From Eleftheria terrae (GTDB lineage: Bacteria; Pseudomonadota; Gammaproteobacteria; Burkholderiales; Burkholderiaceae_C), in NCBI RefSeq assembly GCF_030419005.1, contig NZ_CP106951.1:2232001-2296000 (forward strand): 64,000 bases of DNA, read 5' to 3'. Within the stretch, counting starts at the first letter, position 1, and every line of letters begins with the position of its first letter. The notes under the pieces were generated by a model. It worked only from the letters and a program-made list of their open reading frames with translations, was not told the origin of the DNA and made no database searches. Position numbers and translations under genes: made by a program. Below, piece after piece: positions 44,369 through 52,700 of this stretch.

Positions 44369-46006
44369 TCACTGGCGCTCGATGGCGCCCAGGTCCATCC
44401 CGGCCCCCACGCTCTGGCGCTTGACGAGCTGGCCCTTGCCGTCGAACTGGTACTGCACCGTCACGTTGCGCGCAGCCAGCGGCGCCTCCTGCCCGGCATC
44501 GAGCACCGGGCTGCCGGGCAGCGGTTGCATCGTGGCCGGGTCCACCGGCGGGGTGGTGCCGGTGATCAGGTTGGCAGCGCCATTGAGCTGGCCGCCCACC
44601 TTGTGCCAGGGGCCGGCGTCGCTCCACTTCGCATCGATCCAGTTGCGGCCCAGGTTGACGATGCCGCCGGTCTGGGAGGGCAGCGCAAAGGGTTCGGCGT
44701 TGTCCTGCTTCTCGCGCATGCGAGGAAACTCGATGTCGCGGTCGAACATGAACACGTTGTTCCAGACCTCGGCCTTCTCGTCGGTGGTGGAGAGCTGGAA
44801 CACCACCGCATAGTCGCCACCGGTGAGGTGCACGGTGTTGTTGAAGAAGTACAGCGTGCCCTTGCGGTAGCTCGCCTCGTTGCCGGCATGGTCGCCACCG
44901 TAATGGATGGTGGTGCCCTTGCGGCCGTCCTTGACGATCTGGTTGCCGTACACATAGGTGTAGCGGTAGGTCGGATCGTTCTTGGCGTGGCTGTTGTAGT
45001 AGTCCTCGGTCTCCACCAGGTCGAGCGCGTGGGCGCCGTCCTCGATGCGGTTGTAGCGCACCACGGTGCCGGTCGAGCGGTCCTTGATGGAGTTGCCCGC
45101 CGCGCCTTCGCGCATCGGGCCGTAGCGGTTGAACTCGTAGATGACGCCGGCGGTCTGGATGTAGGTGGTGTGCAGCAGCTCCACCCCCTTCAGGCCGTTG
45201 TTGTGGAAGTGGTTGCCGGCGATGCGCAGGTTGCGCGTCACCGCGAAGTCGCCGTCTTCCTTCGAGTTGCTGAAGATGGCCTGGCTGCAGTCGGTGATCT
45301 CGTTGTCGGCGATCACCATGTTGTGCACCCGCTCCACCCACAGGCAGGCGCCGAACTCCACATACTGCCGGCGCACGCCGGTGCTGTCGGTGAAGTAGTT
45401 GCCGGGACGGGCGCCGCGGATCTGCAGGCCGTCGATCTGCAGGTGGCGGGGATAGGCCTGCCAGTCCTGCGTCTGCAGGCGGTTCACGACGATGACCGAG
45501 CGCGACTCGTGCAGCTCGTGGCCATAGGCCAGGCCGCGACGGGAGACGGCGTCCTTGCCGTCCAGCACCGGCCGCTCGCCATTGGGCCCGCGCACGCCGC
45601 ACAGGCGCACCGGCTTGTCGGCCGTGCCTTGCGCGGCCAGCAGCACCTTGCCGTGGTAGGGCTCGGCCCGGTAGAACACCCGCACGGTGTCGCCGGCCAC
45701 CAGCTTGTCCCAGGGCACCTGGTTCAGGTCGGACAGCTGGCCGGCGCCGGGGCCGACCTGGTAGTCCTTGCCCTTGCCGGGCTCGCAGGCCGACAAGGTG
45801 AGCACCTGGCTGGGCACGGCATAGCCGCCCTGCCCACCGGTGCTGCCACCGCCGCCGGCGTTGCCACCATCGTCACCGCCCCCTCCACCGCCGCCGCAGG
45901 CGGCCAGCAAGGCAGCGACCGCCAGGCCGCCAGCAGACAGCGTCAAAGCGCGAAACGCCAGTGCGGGCAGCGCCCGCTTCCACGGTGTGTTCTTCATGTT
46001 GTGCAT
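44369..46006 (-). CDS. right-handed beta-helix lipoprotein
   Basis: Exported protein of about 545 residues. A lipobox LLAAC ends the signal peptide (lipidated Cys at about residue 37), followed by a Gly/Asp-rich spacer of about 25 residues. The rest is a parallel beta-helix with the turns IDGLQIRG, NMVIADNEITDCSQAI, RIAGNHFHNNGLKGVELL and VVRYNRIEDGAHALDL, as in pectate lyase-like and polysaccharide-degrading proteins. No specific catalytic motif can be named. The ATG at 45997 (three codons on) is an equal alternative. Confidence 0.82.
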   Translation of the reverse strand: MHNMKNTPWKRALPALAFRALTLSAGGLAVAALLAACGGGGGGGDDGGNAGGGGSTGGQGGYAVPSQVLTLSACEPGKGKDYQVGPGAGQLSDLNQVPWDKLVAGDTVRVFYRAEPYHGKVLLAAQGTADKPVRLCGVRGPNGERPVLDGKDAVSRRGLAYGHELHESRSVIVVNRLQTQDWQAYPRHLQIDGLQIRGARPGNYFTDSTGVRRQYVEFGACLWVERVHNMVIADNEITDCSQAIFSNSKEDGDFAVTRNLRIAGNHFHNNGLKGVELLHTTYIQTAGVIYEFNRYGPMREGAAGNSIKDRSTGTVVRYNRIEDGAHALDLVETEDYYNSHAKNDPTYRYTYVYGNQIVKDGRKGTTIHYGGDHAGNEASYRKGTLYFFNNTVHLTGGDYAVVFQLSTTDEKAEVWNNVFMFDRDIEFPRMREKQDNAEPFALPSQTGGIVNLGRNWIDAKWSDAGPWHKVGGQLNGAANLITGTTPPVDPATMQPLPGSPVLDAGQEAPLAARNVTVQYQFDGKGQLVKRQSVGAGMDLGAIERQ

Positions 46007-46456
46007 CAGCCTCGCTGTTGGAGGCGGCCTTTCCCTGGATGCCGAATTTAACATGCGCTTGCATATAGGCCGGGTAGCGGCGGAGTGGCCGGACAAGCGG
46101 TTGCTTCAGCTGGTCGACCGGTGCTGGCCTGCGCGGCGCCCGCCGCTGGCCCGGGCGCCAGCACCCGCGCGGCGGCACGAGCCGCGGCAGACCGTTTTCC
46201 ATGCACCGTGGCCGCTGATGTTGGCCGCCTGGCTTCAGCGGCACCAGGCGCATGGATTGCTTCGGCGCGGGCCTGCCTCTGGCCTGGCCGCGACGGTATC
46301 CCAAGGCCGGGGCGCCGTACACCGTCAGTTCCTGCAGGCGCTCGAGCGGCGGCAACCCGTGCATCGGCGGCATGCCGCGGCCACCGCCAGGGACCCGCGG
46401 GCGGGGCGCCCGCCCGGCATAACATCCGGCACCCCTCGCCACTTGCCGCCTGCCGG
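46007..46456. other. intergenic stretch without recognisable gene
   Basis: About 450 bp between the divergent lipoprotein gene and the following orphan gene. Near 46040-46075 an A+T-richer patch with TTTAACATGCGC and GCATATAGG may hold the lipoprotein promoter. No convincing gene; open frames crossing it are extensions of the orphan gene frame. Confidence 0.45.
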
Positions 46457-48136
46457 ATGTCGTCTTCCGTCCCCTTGCTCGACGTGCAGCTCGCGCGTCC
46501 GTTCGCCATCGGCACACAGCCCTGCAATGCACTGGCCGCCTGGTTCGTCGCGGCACTCGCGGAGCGGGCGCTGCGGCGGCCCGCCGGAGCGCCTCTGCCG
46601 GCCAGCCTCCTGATGCAGCAGGCCGGCAGCAAAGGCGGCTACCCGATGGCGGTGACGCGGCTGTTTAGGCTCTGCGCCGCGGCCGGACTGCAGGTGGGCT
46701 GGGGACCGGCCACCGGTGTGGCGCCCGCCAGCCTGCCCCTGCGCGGGCGCAGCCATGGGCCGTTCTGGCTGCCCGTGGCCGAGGCCCGACGACTGCGCTT
46801 CTGGCTGGGCGGGCGCTCGCTGAATCTGGCGGGCGTGCGGCGGCACTTGCAGGCCACCACGCCACCAGCCGATGGCCCGGCGGCCGAGCTGGCCGCCGCG
46901 GCGCCGGCCGCGGGTGCCAGTTTCTGGTTTGCCTTCCTGCAGGCCCGGCAAGGCGCCGAGGAAGGCCTGCCGAACCGGCCGGGCGGGACAGCGGCAGGCT
47001 TCGGCGCCAACGCCGGCCTGCAAGCGCTGGCGACGCAGCCGGGCACCAGCGACCTGCAACGCGCCTGGGCCTTGTTCGCGCTGGCCCGGCAGGCGCGCCG
47101 GCGTGACGACCTGCTGCAGGCGGCCGACGCCCTGCAGCAGGCCTTGCGCAGCAGCGGCACGGGCCCGCAGCGGCCCGGCCTCCATACCGGGCCGAATCGG
47201 CCGGCCACCGAGCCCGCCGAGCAGGCGCGGCGCGACGCCATACGCGGCTTGTGCCACCTGGGTTTGGCCTGGTGTGCCTACCAGGAGCGCCGCTACCCGC
47301 AGGCGCAATCGTGGCTCGACCGGTACTTCAAGCCGGGCAGTGCGCCGTGCTGGCTGCACAACCCCCGGCTGATGGCCGAGCGCCACAACCTGCAGGCCTT
47401 GCTGTGGCGCAGCCGCCTCAGTTCCGGCCGACACGCGCGAGCGACGGCCGGCGAGGTGGCGCGTGTCTTCACCTGCTTCGAGCAAGCCCTGCTGTGCGCG
47501 ATCGAGGCCGACTCCTTCACGCTGGTGGAGAGCGTGGCCTCCAACCTCGGCTATTCCACCTGGCTGCTGAAAGTGGCGATGGCGGCGCCCGAGGCGCCTG
47601 CCGAGGACGGCACACGGGTCGAGGCCATCCGCTGGCTGCTGCTGTCGGAGTGGTACCGGCAGCGCCACGCGCTGGCGGCCGGCTCGCTCTCCAACCTGCT
47701 CAGCGTGTGCCGCATCGCGCGCGGCGGCCTGCCCTTCGCTTCCCGCGGGGGGCATGGCGCGAGCGATCCGCAGCCGCTGCCGCCCTTGCCGCTGACCGCC
47801 CTGCGGCAGCAGTTGTGGCCGCTCGGCGAGCTGCTGGGAGCGGCGGCCGGCAGCGAGGACTGGTCGCAGGTGACCGCGGCCCTGCTGGCCGAGGTGCGGG
47901 CGCAACCCCAGGCGCATGGCCGGCTCGAAACCGCAGGTGTGCTGCTGGAACATGCCTGGCAGCTGTGCCGGCGCCCCGGCGCAGCACGCCAGACGGGCCC
48001 GCTGCTGGACGAACTGCGGCGGCTCACCGCCAGCATGAACCGCGTCGACCGGGCCTTCTTCGAGCTGGAGCAGAAGGCGCTGGAGGCGGCTGGCGCAACG
48101 CCGGCGCCCCCAGGCCGCCCGCGCCCGGCGCGTTGA
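46457..48136 (+). CDS. orphan hypothetical protein
   Basis: Predicted cytoplasmic protein of 559 residues from the ATG at 46457. The N-terminal 130 residues are Trp/Arg/Leu-rich with no recognisable domain. The middle (about 190-400) has helical pairs resembling TPR repeats (QRAWALFALARQARRRDDLLQ; GLCHLGLAWCAYQERRY; LVESVASNLGYSTWLL). The C-terminus is helical with a Pro/Arg tail. No family recognised. The ribosome-binding site is weak and the true start could differ. A long open frame also exists on the other strand but has poorer composition. Confidence 0.6.
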   Translation: MSSSVPLLDVQLARPFAIGTQPCNALAAWFVAALAERALRRPAGAPLPASLLMQQAGSKGGYPMAVTRLFRLCAAAGLQVGWGPATGVAPASLPLRGRSHGPFWLPVAEARRLRFWLGGRSLNLAGVRRHLQATTPPADGPAAELAAAAPAAGASFWFAFLQARQGAEEGLPNRPGGTAAGFGANAGLQALATQPGTSDLQRAWALFALARQARRRDDLLQAADALQQALRSSGTGPQRPGLHTGPNRPATEPAEQARRDAIRGLCHLGLAWCAYQERRYPQAQSWLDRYFKPGSAPCWLHNPRLMAERHNLQALLWRSRLSSGRHARATAGEVARVFTCFEQALLCAIEADSFTLVESVASNLGYSTWLLKVAMAAPEAPAEDGTRVEAIRWLLLSEWYRQRHALAAGSLSNLLSVCRIARGGLPFASRGGHGASDPQPLPPLPLTALRQQLWPLGELLGAAAGSEDWSQVTAALLAEVRAQPQAHGRLETAGVLLEHAWQLCRRPGAARQTGPLLDELRRLTASMNRVDRAFFELEQKALEAAGATPAPPGRPRPAR

Positions 48137-48274
48137 GCGGCAGGCGGCCGGCCTCCGGCGGCTGACGCCGCGGTCCTGCCGGTCGCGCAGCCCGTGGGCA
48201 TGAGCCCGGCAGGCCGGCCCGCCAGCACCTTCCCCACGCCGCATGCAACGGCCGGCCACCTGCTGGAAAGCGGC

Positions 48275-48302
48275 CAGCGCTGTCGGTTTTCCGACAGCGC
48301 TG
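48275..48302. repeat. 28-bp perfect inverted repeat upstream of the GntR gene
   Basis: CAGCGCTGTCGG-TTTT-CCGACAGCGCTG: two 12-bp arms with no mismatch around TTTT. It lies 138 bp after the orphan gene and 133 bp before the GntR start. It may be an operator, an activator-binding palindrome or a transcript-end hairpin. Confidence 0.75.
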
Positions 48303-48406
48303 CTGCGTTGACGGCTTGCGAACCGCACCCCGGCAGCGCCTCCATCCGCCCGGCTTCTCCAAGCTGCATCAAGCACTTGGCGGTGAAGTCCGGGGCAGCA
48401 CTAGCG

Positions 48407-48422
48407 CGGCACAGGCCTTGCG
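48407..48422 (+). promoter_or_regulatory. candidate sigma-54 promoter of the AprAB-like operon
   Basis: CGGCAC-AGGCC-TTGCG matches the -24/-12 consensus TGGCAC-N5-TTGC at all core positions except the leading T, with the required GG-N10-GC spacing. The transcript would start near 48432, only about 4 bp before the GntR ATG. One such match by chance within 64 kb is possible; its position supports it. Confidence 0.5.
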
Positions 48423-48435
48423 TTCAGCACCTGAC

Positions 48436-49206
48436 ATGACCCGTCATCTCCACCCCGGGCTCAGCGCCGCCAGCACCGCAGAGCCGCATCGACAAGCCCA
48501 GACCCTGCATGGTCGCATCCGGGAAGACCTGCGCGAGCGCATCCTCTCGGGCGCCTGGCAGCCGCACGACCGGGTGCCGTCCGAGAGCATGCTGATGGCG
48601 CAGTATGGCGTCAGCCGCATCACGGTGCGCCAGGCGCTGGGCGACCTGGAACGGGAGCAGCTGATCTTCAAGCTGCCTGGCAAGGGCGCCTTCGTGGCCC
48701 AGGCCAAGCCCTTCCAGGAACTGGGCCGGCTGCAGGGTTTCGCCGAGGCCATGCAGGCGCACGGCCACGAGATCTACAACCGGGTGCTCGACGCCGGCAC
48801 AGTGCCGGCCAGCGCCGAAGTGGCCGAGCGCCTGCAGCTGCCGGCCGGCTCACCGGTGACCGCCATCCGGCGCGTCCGCCTGCTGGACCGCCGGCCGGTC
48901 TCGCTCGACCTGACCTGGCTGCCGCTGGCGCTCGGCCAGCGGCTGCTCGGTGCCGACCTGGCCCGGCGCGACATCTTCACGATCCTGGAGAACGACCTGG
49001 CGACGCCGCTGGGCCATGCCGACCTGGTGATCGACGCCGAGCGGGCCGACGCCGCCCTGGCGACGCTGCTGGGCATTGCCGCCGGCGAACCGGTGCTGCA
49101 CATCGAGCGCCTGACGCATGACACCGCCGGCCGGCCGATCGACCACGAGCACCTGTACTGCCGGCCGGACAACTTCCAGTACCGCCTGCGGCTGCAGCGC
49201 CGCTGA
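48436..49206 (+). CDS. GntR-family regulator (HutC subfamily, UTRA domain)
   Basis: Regulator of 256 residues. A winged helix-turn-helix (about 25-92: LHGRIREDLRERILSGAWQP ... SESMLMAQYGVSRITVRQAL) is followed by a UTRA ligand domain (about 105-250) that binds small effector molecules. No ribosome-binding site is visible ahead of the ATG. The flavoprotein gene starts 18 bp after its stop, so it is the first gene of the operon and probably senses the transported or metabolised compound. Confidence 0.9.
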   Translation: MTRHLHPGLSAASTAEPHRQAQTLHGRIREDLRERILSGAWQPHDRVPSESMLMAQYGVSRITVRQALGDLEREQLIFKLPGKGAFVAQAKPFQELGRLQGFAEAMQAHGHEIYNRVLDAGTVPASAEVAERLQLPAGSPVTAIRRVRLLDRRPVSLDLTWLPLALGQRLLGADLARRDIFTILENDLATPLGHADLVIDAERADAALATLLGIAAGEPVLHIERLTHDTAGRPIDHEHLYCRPDNFQYRLRLQRR

Positions 49207-49224
49207 ACCCATCCCGAGGACCCC

Positions 49225-50985
49225 ATGGACACCCTGGAACAAGAAGTCGACGTGCTGGTGATCGGCGGTGGCACCGCCGGGCCGATGGCCGCCGTCAAGG
49301 CCAAGCAGGCCGACCCGACGCTGCGCGTGCTGCTGCTGGAGAAGGCCAACGTCAAGCGCAGCGGCGCGATCTCGATGGGCATGGACGGACTCAACAATGC
49401 CGTTCTCCCCGGCCATGCCACGCCCGAGCAGTACGTGCGCGAGATCACGGTGGCCAACGACGGCATCGTCAACCAGCGCACCGTGATGGCCTATGCCGCC
49501 AACAGCCACGCGATGATCGAGGAGCTCGACCGCTGGGGCGTGCGCTTCGAGAAGGACGAAACCGGCGACTACGCGGTGCGCAAGGTCCACCACATGGGCA
49601 GCTACGTGCTGCCGATGCCCGAGGGCCACGACATCAAGAAGGTGCTCTACCGGCAACTCAAGCGCACGCGGGTCGAGATCACCCAGCGGCTGGTCGCCAC
49701 CCGGCTGCTGACCGCTGCCGACGGCCGCATTGCCGGCGCCATGGCCTTCGACTGCCGCAGCGGCGACTTCCATGTGATCCGCGCCAAGGCGGTGGTGCTG
49801 GCCACCGGTGCGGCCGGCCGGCTCGGCCTGCCGGCCTCGGGCTACCTGTTCGGCACCTACGAGAACCCGACCAACGCGGGCGACGGCTACAGCATGGCCT
49901 ACCACGCAGGCGCCGAGCTGTCGGGCATCGAGTGCTTCCAGATCAACCCGCTGATCAAGGACTACAACGGGCCGGCCTGCGCCTACGTCACCGGGCCCTT
50001 CGGCGGCTACACCGCCAACGCGCAGGGCCAGCGCTTCATCGAGTGCGACTACTGGAGCGGCCAGATGATGTGGGAGTTCCACCAGGAGCTGCAGGGCGGC
50101 CGGGGTCCGGTCTTCCTCAAGCTCGACCACCTGGCCGAGGAGACCATCGCCGCCATCGAGACCATCCTGCACACCAACGAACGGCCCAGCCGCGGCCGCT
50201 TCCATGCCGGCCGTGGCACCGACTACCGCCGCCGCATGGTGGAGATGCACGTCTCCGAGATCGGCCTGTGCAGCGGCCATTCGGCCTCCGGCGTGTGGGT
50301 GGACGAACGCGCCCGCACCACGGTGGCCGGCCTGCATGCGGCCGGCGACCTGGCCTGCGTGCCGCACAACTACATGCTGGGGGCCTTCGTGTACGGGCGC
50401 CTGGCGGGCGAAAGCGCCGCCGAGTTCTGCGCCGGTCAGGCGCATGCCGCGGTCGACCCGGCGCAGGTCGAGCAGGAGCGCGCCCGGGTCTGGGCACCGC
50501 TGCTGCGCGAGCATGGCCTGCCGCCGCAGCAGGTGGAATACAAGCTGCGCCGCTGCGTCAACGACTACCTGCAGCCGCCCAAGGTGACCCGCAAGATGGA
50601 GATCGGCCTGGAACGCTTCGAGGCCATCCGCGAGGACCTGCAGCAGCTGAAGGCGCGCGACCCGCACGAGCTGATGCGGGCGATGGAGGTGCATTTCATC
50701 CGCGACTGCGCCGAGATGGCCGCCCGCGCCTCGCTCTACCGCACCGAGAGCCGCTGGGGCCTGTACCACGCACGCGTCGACCATCCCGAGCGCAACGATG
50801 CCGAGTGGTTCGTGCATGCCCAGCTGCAGAAGGACGCGCAGGGCCGCATGGTCAGCTTCAAGCGACCGGTGGCGCCCTACATCGTGCCGATCGACGAGCG
50901 CGACAGGACCGCCTACCAGCGCCTGCGCCTGCCCAGCGCCGCAAGCGTGGCCCGGCACTCGACAGCGCCCGCGACCGCCCCCTGA
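49225..50985 (+). CDS. AprA-like FAD-dependent oxidoreductase
   Basis: Flavoprotein of 586 residues in the fumarate reductase/succinate dehydrogenase/APS reductase superfamily. The dinucleotide loop GGGTAGP is at 14-20. The EKANVKRSGAISMGMDGLN segment and the later GHSASGVWVDERARTTVAGL / HAAGDL strands resemble adenylylsulfate reductase alpha subunits (AprA) more than fumarate reductases. A GAGG site precedes the ATG. It is followed by an AprB-like ferredoxin. The true substrate is unknown; dissimilatory sulfate genes (sat, dsr, qmo) are not seen. Confidence 0.85.
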   Translation: MDTLEQEVDVLVIGGGTAGPMAAVKAKQADPTLRVLLLEKANVKRSGAISMGMDGLNNAVLPGHATPEQYVREITVANDGIVNQRTVMAYAANSHAMIEELDRWGVRFEKDETGDYAVRKVHHMGSYVLPMPEGHDIKKVLYRQLKRTRVEITQRLVATRLLTAADGRIAGAMAFDCRSGDFHVIRAKAVVLATGAAGRLGLPASGYLFGTYENPTNAGDGYSMAYHAGAELSGIECFQINPLIKDYNGPACAYVTGPFGGYTANAQGQRFIECDYWSGQMMWEFHQELQGGRGPVFLKLDHLAEETIAAIETILHTNERPSRGRFHAGRGTDYRRRMVEMHVSEIGLCSGHSASGVWVDERARTTVAGLHAAGDLACVPHNYMLGAFVYGRLAGESAAEFCAGQAHAAVDPAQVEQERARVWAPLLREHGLPPQQVEYKLRRCVNDYLQPPKVTRKMEIGLERFEAIREDLQQLKARDPHELMRAMEVHFIRDCAEMAARASLYRTESRWGLYHARVDHPERNDAEWFVHAQLQKDAQGRMVSFKRPVAPYIVPIDERDRTAYQRLRLPSAASVARHSTAPATAP

Positions 50986-51006
50986 CCCTGCCGGAGGAAC
51001 CCGCCC

Positions 51007-51249
51007 ATGCACACCGCCCCCCTCGCCTTCCAGCCCAGCAGCGTGCCCGTGAGCGTCGATGCCGAGAAGTGCATCGCCCACAAGGGCTGCACCGTCTGCG
51101 TCGATGTCTGCCCGCTCGACGTGCTGGCCATCGACCTGAGCCGTGGCACCGCCTACATGAAGTACGACGAATGCTGGTACTGCATGCCCTGCGAGAAGGA
51201 CTGCCCGACCGGCGCGGTCCATGTCGACATTCCCTACCTGCTGCGCTGA
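51007..51249 (+). CDS. AprB-like 2[4Fe-4S] ferredoxin
   Basis: Protein of 80 residues with eight cysteines in two cluster motifs: C22-x5-C28-x2-C31-x3-C35 and C56-x2-C59-x2-C62-x3-C66. The unusual x5 spacing in the first motif and the KYDECWYCMPCEKDCPTGAV segment resemble the core of APS reductase beta subunits, without the long C-terminal tail of AprB. A GGAGG site precedes it, 21 bp after the flavoprotein. Probably the electron-transfer subunit of that enzyme. Confidence 0.9.
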   Translation: MHTAPLAFQPSSVPVSVDAEKCIAHKGCTVCVDVCPLDVLAIDLSRGTAYMKYDECWYCMPCEKDCPTGAVHVDIPYLLR

Positions 51250-51272
51250 CCCCCTGACCCAGGAACGCATCG

Positions 51273-52691
51273 ATGAAACTGCTGCACACCCTCGGCGGCC
51301 TCACCCTCGGACTGGCCCTCGCGGCCGGCGTCCGGGCCGAGACCATCCGCATCGCCATCGGCACCCAGGACACCACCATCAACTGCGCCACCGGCGGCCT
51401 GCTGATCCGCGAGCTGAAGTTGCTGGAGAAGTACCTGCCACGCGACGGCCGCTACCGTGACGCCGAGTACGACATCCAGTGGAAGAACTTCACCTCCGGC
51501 GCGCCGCTGACCAACGAGATGGTGGCCGGCAAGCTGGACTTCGGCGCGATGGCCGACTTCCCCGGCTCGCTCAATGGCGCCGCCCATCTGAAGGCGGGCA
51601 AGAAGAGCCTGTTCCTGTCGGTGCTGTCCGGCAGCACCATAGGCAGCGGCAACGGCATCGTGGTGCCAAGCGGCTCGGCCGTGCAGTCACTGGCCGGGCT
51701 CAAGGGCAAGCAGATCTCGGTGCCCTTTGCCTCGACCGCCCATGGCATGCTGCTGCGCGCGCTGAAGGCCGAGGGCCTGGACCTGGAGCGCGACGTCACC
51801 ATCCTGACCCAGGCACCGGAGGTGGCCGGCTCGGCCTTGCAGGCCGGCAAGATCGACGCGCATGCCGACTTCGTGCCCTTCGCCGACCTGTTCCCCTACC
51901 GCGGCTTTGCCCGCAAGATCCTCGACGGTGCCCAGACCCGCGCGCCGACACTGCACGGCACGCTGGTCGACGCAGCCTACGCGGCCCGGTACCCGGAGGT
52001 GGTCACCGCCTACCTGCGCGCGGCCATCGAGGCCGACCGCCTGTTCGCCGCCGAGCCCGAGAAGTACAGCGAACTGGTGGCCAAGGTCACCGGCATCGAG
52101 GCCGAGGTGGCCTACCTGTTCCACGGCCCGCTGGGCCTGCAGACCCGCGACTTCAGCTGGAAGCCCGAGTACCGGCAGGCGGTGGCCACCTCCATCGAGA
52201 CGCTGCGGCTGCTCAAGCGCCACGATGCCGACCTGACGGCCGAGCGCTTCATCGACGACCGTCACATCCGCGCCGCCTTCGCCCAGGCTGGCCTGGACTA
52301 CGAGGCGCAGCTGAAGAACTACGACAAGCAGCCGCTGAAGGCCAACGATGCCCTCACCGGCCAGCCCATCACCGACCCGCGCCGTGTCGCCCAGGTGTGG
52401 GTGCAGGGTGAGCCCAGGGTGCGCCACTACGGCGCGCCCGAGCATGCGCTGGCCGACGTGAAGCGGCTGGAAGCCGCCGGCCGCAAGGTCCGGGTGGTGT
52501 ATGCCCAGGACCGCGAGCTGGGCATCAAGCTGCTGGCGCGGCAGGCCTGGTTCGCGGTGGACGGCCAGGGGCAGGTCAACGCCTTCCTGCTGAAGGACAG
52601 TGCCACCGCCTGGGCCGCCGCGCAACAGGGCCGGGTGCTCGACTATGCCGGCGCCAGCCAGGCCGCCGCCACCCGGCTGGCGGCACGCTGA
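51273..52691 (+). CDS. ABC substrate-binding protein (NrtA/SsuA type) with NosL-like C-terminal region
   Basis: Exported protein of 472 residues, much longer than the usual 320-340 for this group. Signal peptide about 1-22. The nitrate/sulfonate/taurine-type binding fold spans about 25-350 (IRIAIGTQDTTINCATGG; LDFGAMADFPGSLNGA; GLKGKQISVPFAS). A C-terminal segment (about 365-465) with VWVQGEPRVRHYG, VVYAQDRELGIKLLARQAWF and AFLLKDSATAWAAAQQGRVL has the layout of NosL-family proteins. Likely captures the operon's substrate in the periplasm. Confidence 0.83.
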   Translation: MKLLHTLGGLTLGLALAAGVRAETIRIAIGTQDTTINCATGGLLIRELKLLEKYLPRDGRYRDAEYDIQWKNFTSGAPLTNEMVAGKLDFGAMADFPGSLNGAAHLKAGKKSLFLSVLSGSTIGSGNGIVVPSGSAVQSLAGLKGKQISVPFASTAHGMLLRALKAEGLDLERDVTILTQAPEVAGSALQAGKIDAHADFVPFADLFPYRGFARKILDGAQTRAPTLHGTLVDAAYAARYPEVVTAYLRAAIEADRLFAAEPEKYSELVAKVTGIEAEVAYLFHGPLGLQTRDFSWKPEYRQAVATSIETLRLLKRHDADLTAERFIDDRHIRAAFAQAGLDYEAQLKNYDKQPLKANDALTGQPITDPRRVAQVWVQGEPRVRHYGAPEHALADVKRLEAAGRKVRVVYAQDRELGIKLLARQAWFAVDGQGQVNAFLLKDSATAWAAAQQGRVLDYAGASQAAATRLAAR

Positions 52692-52700
52692 GGCACGGGC

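Noticed and set aside
51007..51249. Ferredoxin and flavoprotein as a true dissimilatory APS reductase
   Set aside because: The ferredoxin lacks the AprB tail, and sat, qmo and dsr genes are not seen in the window; only family resemblance is claimed.
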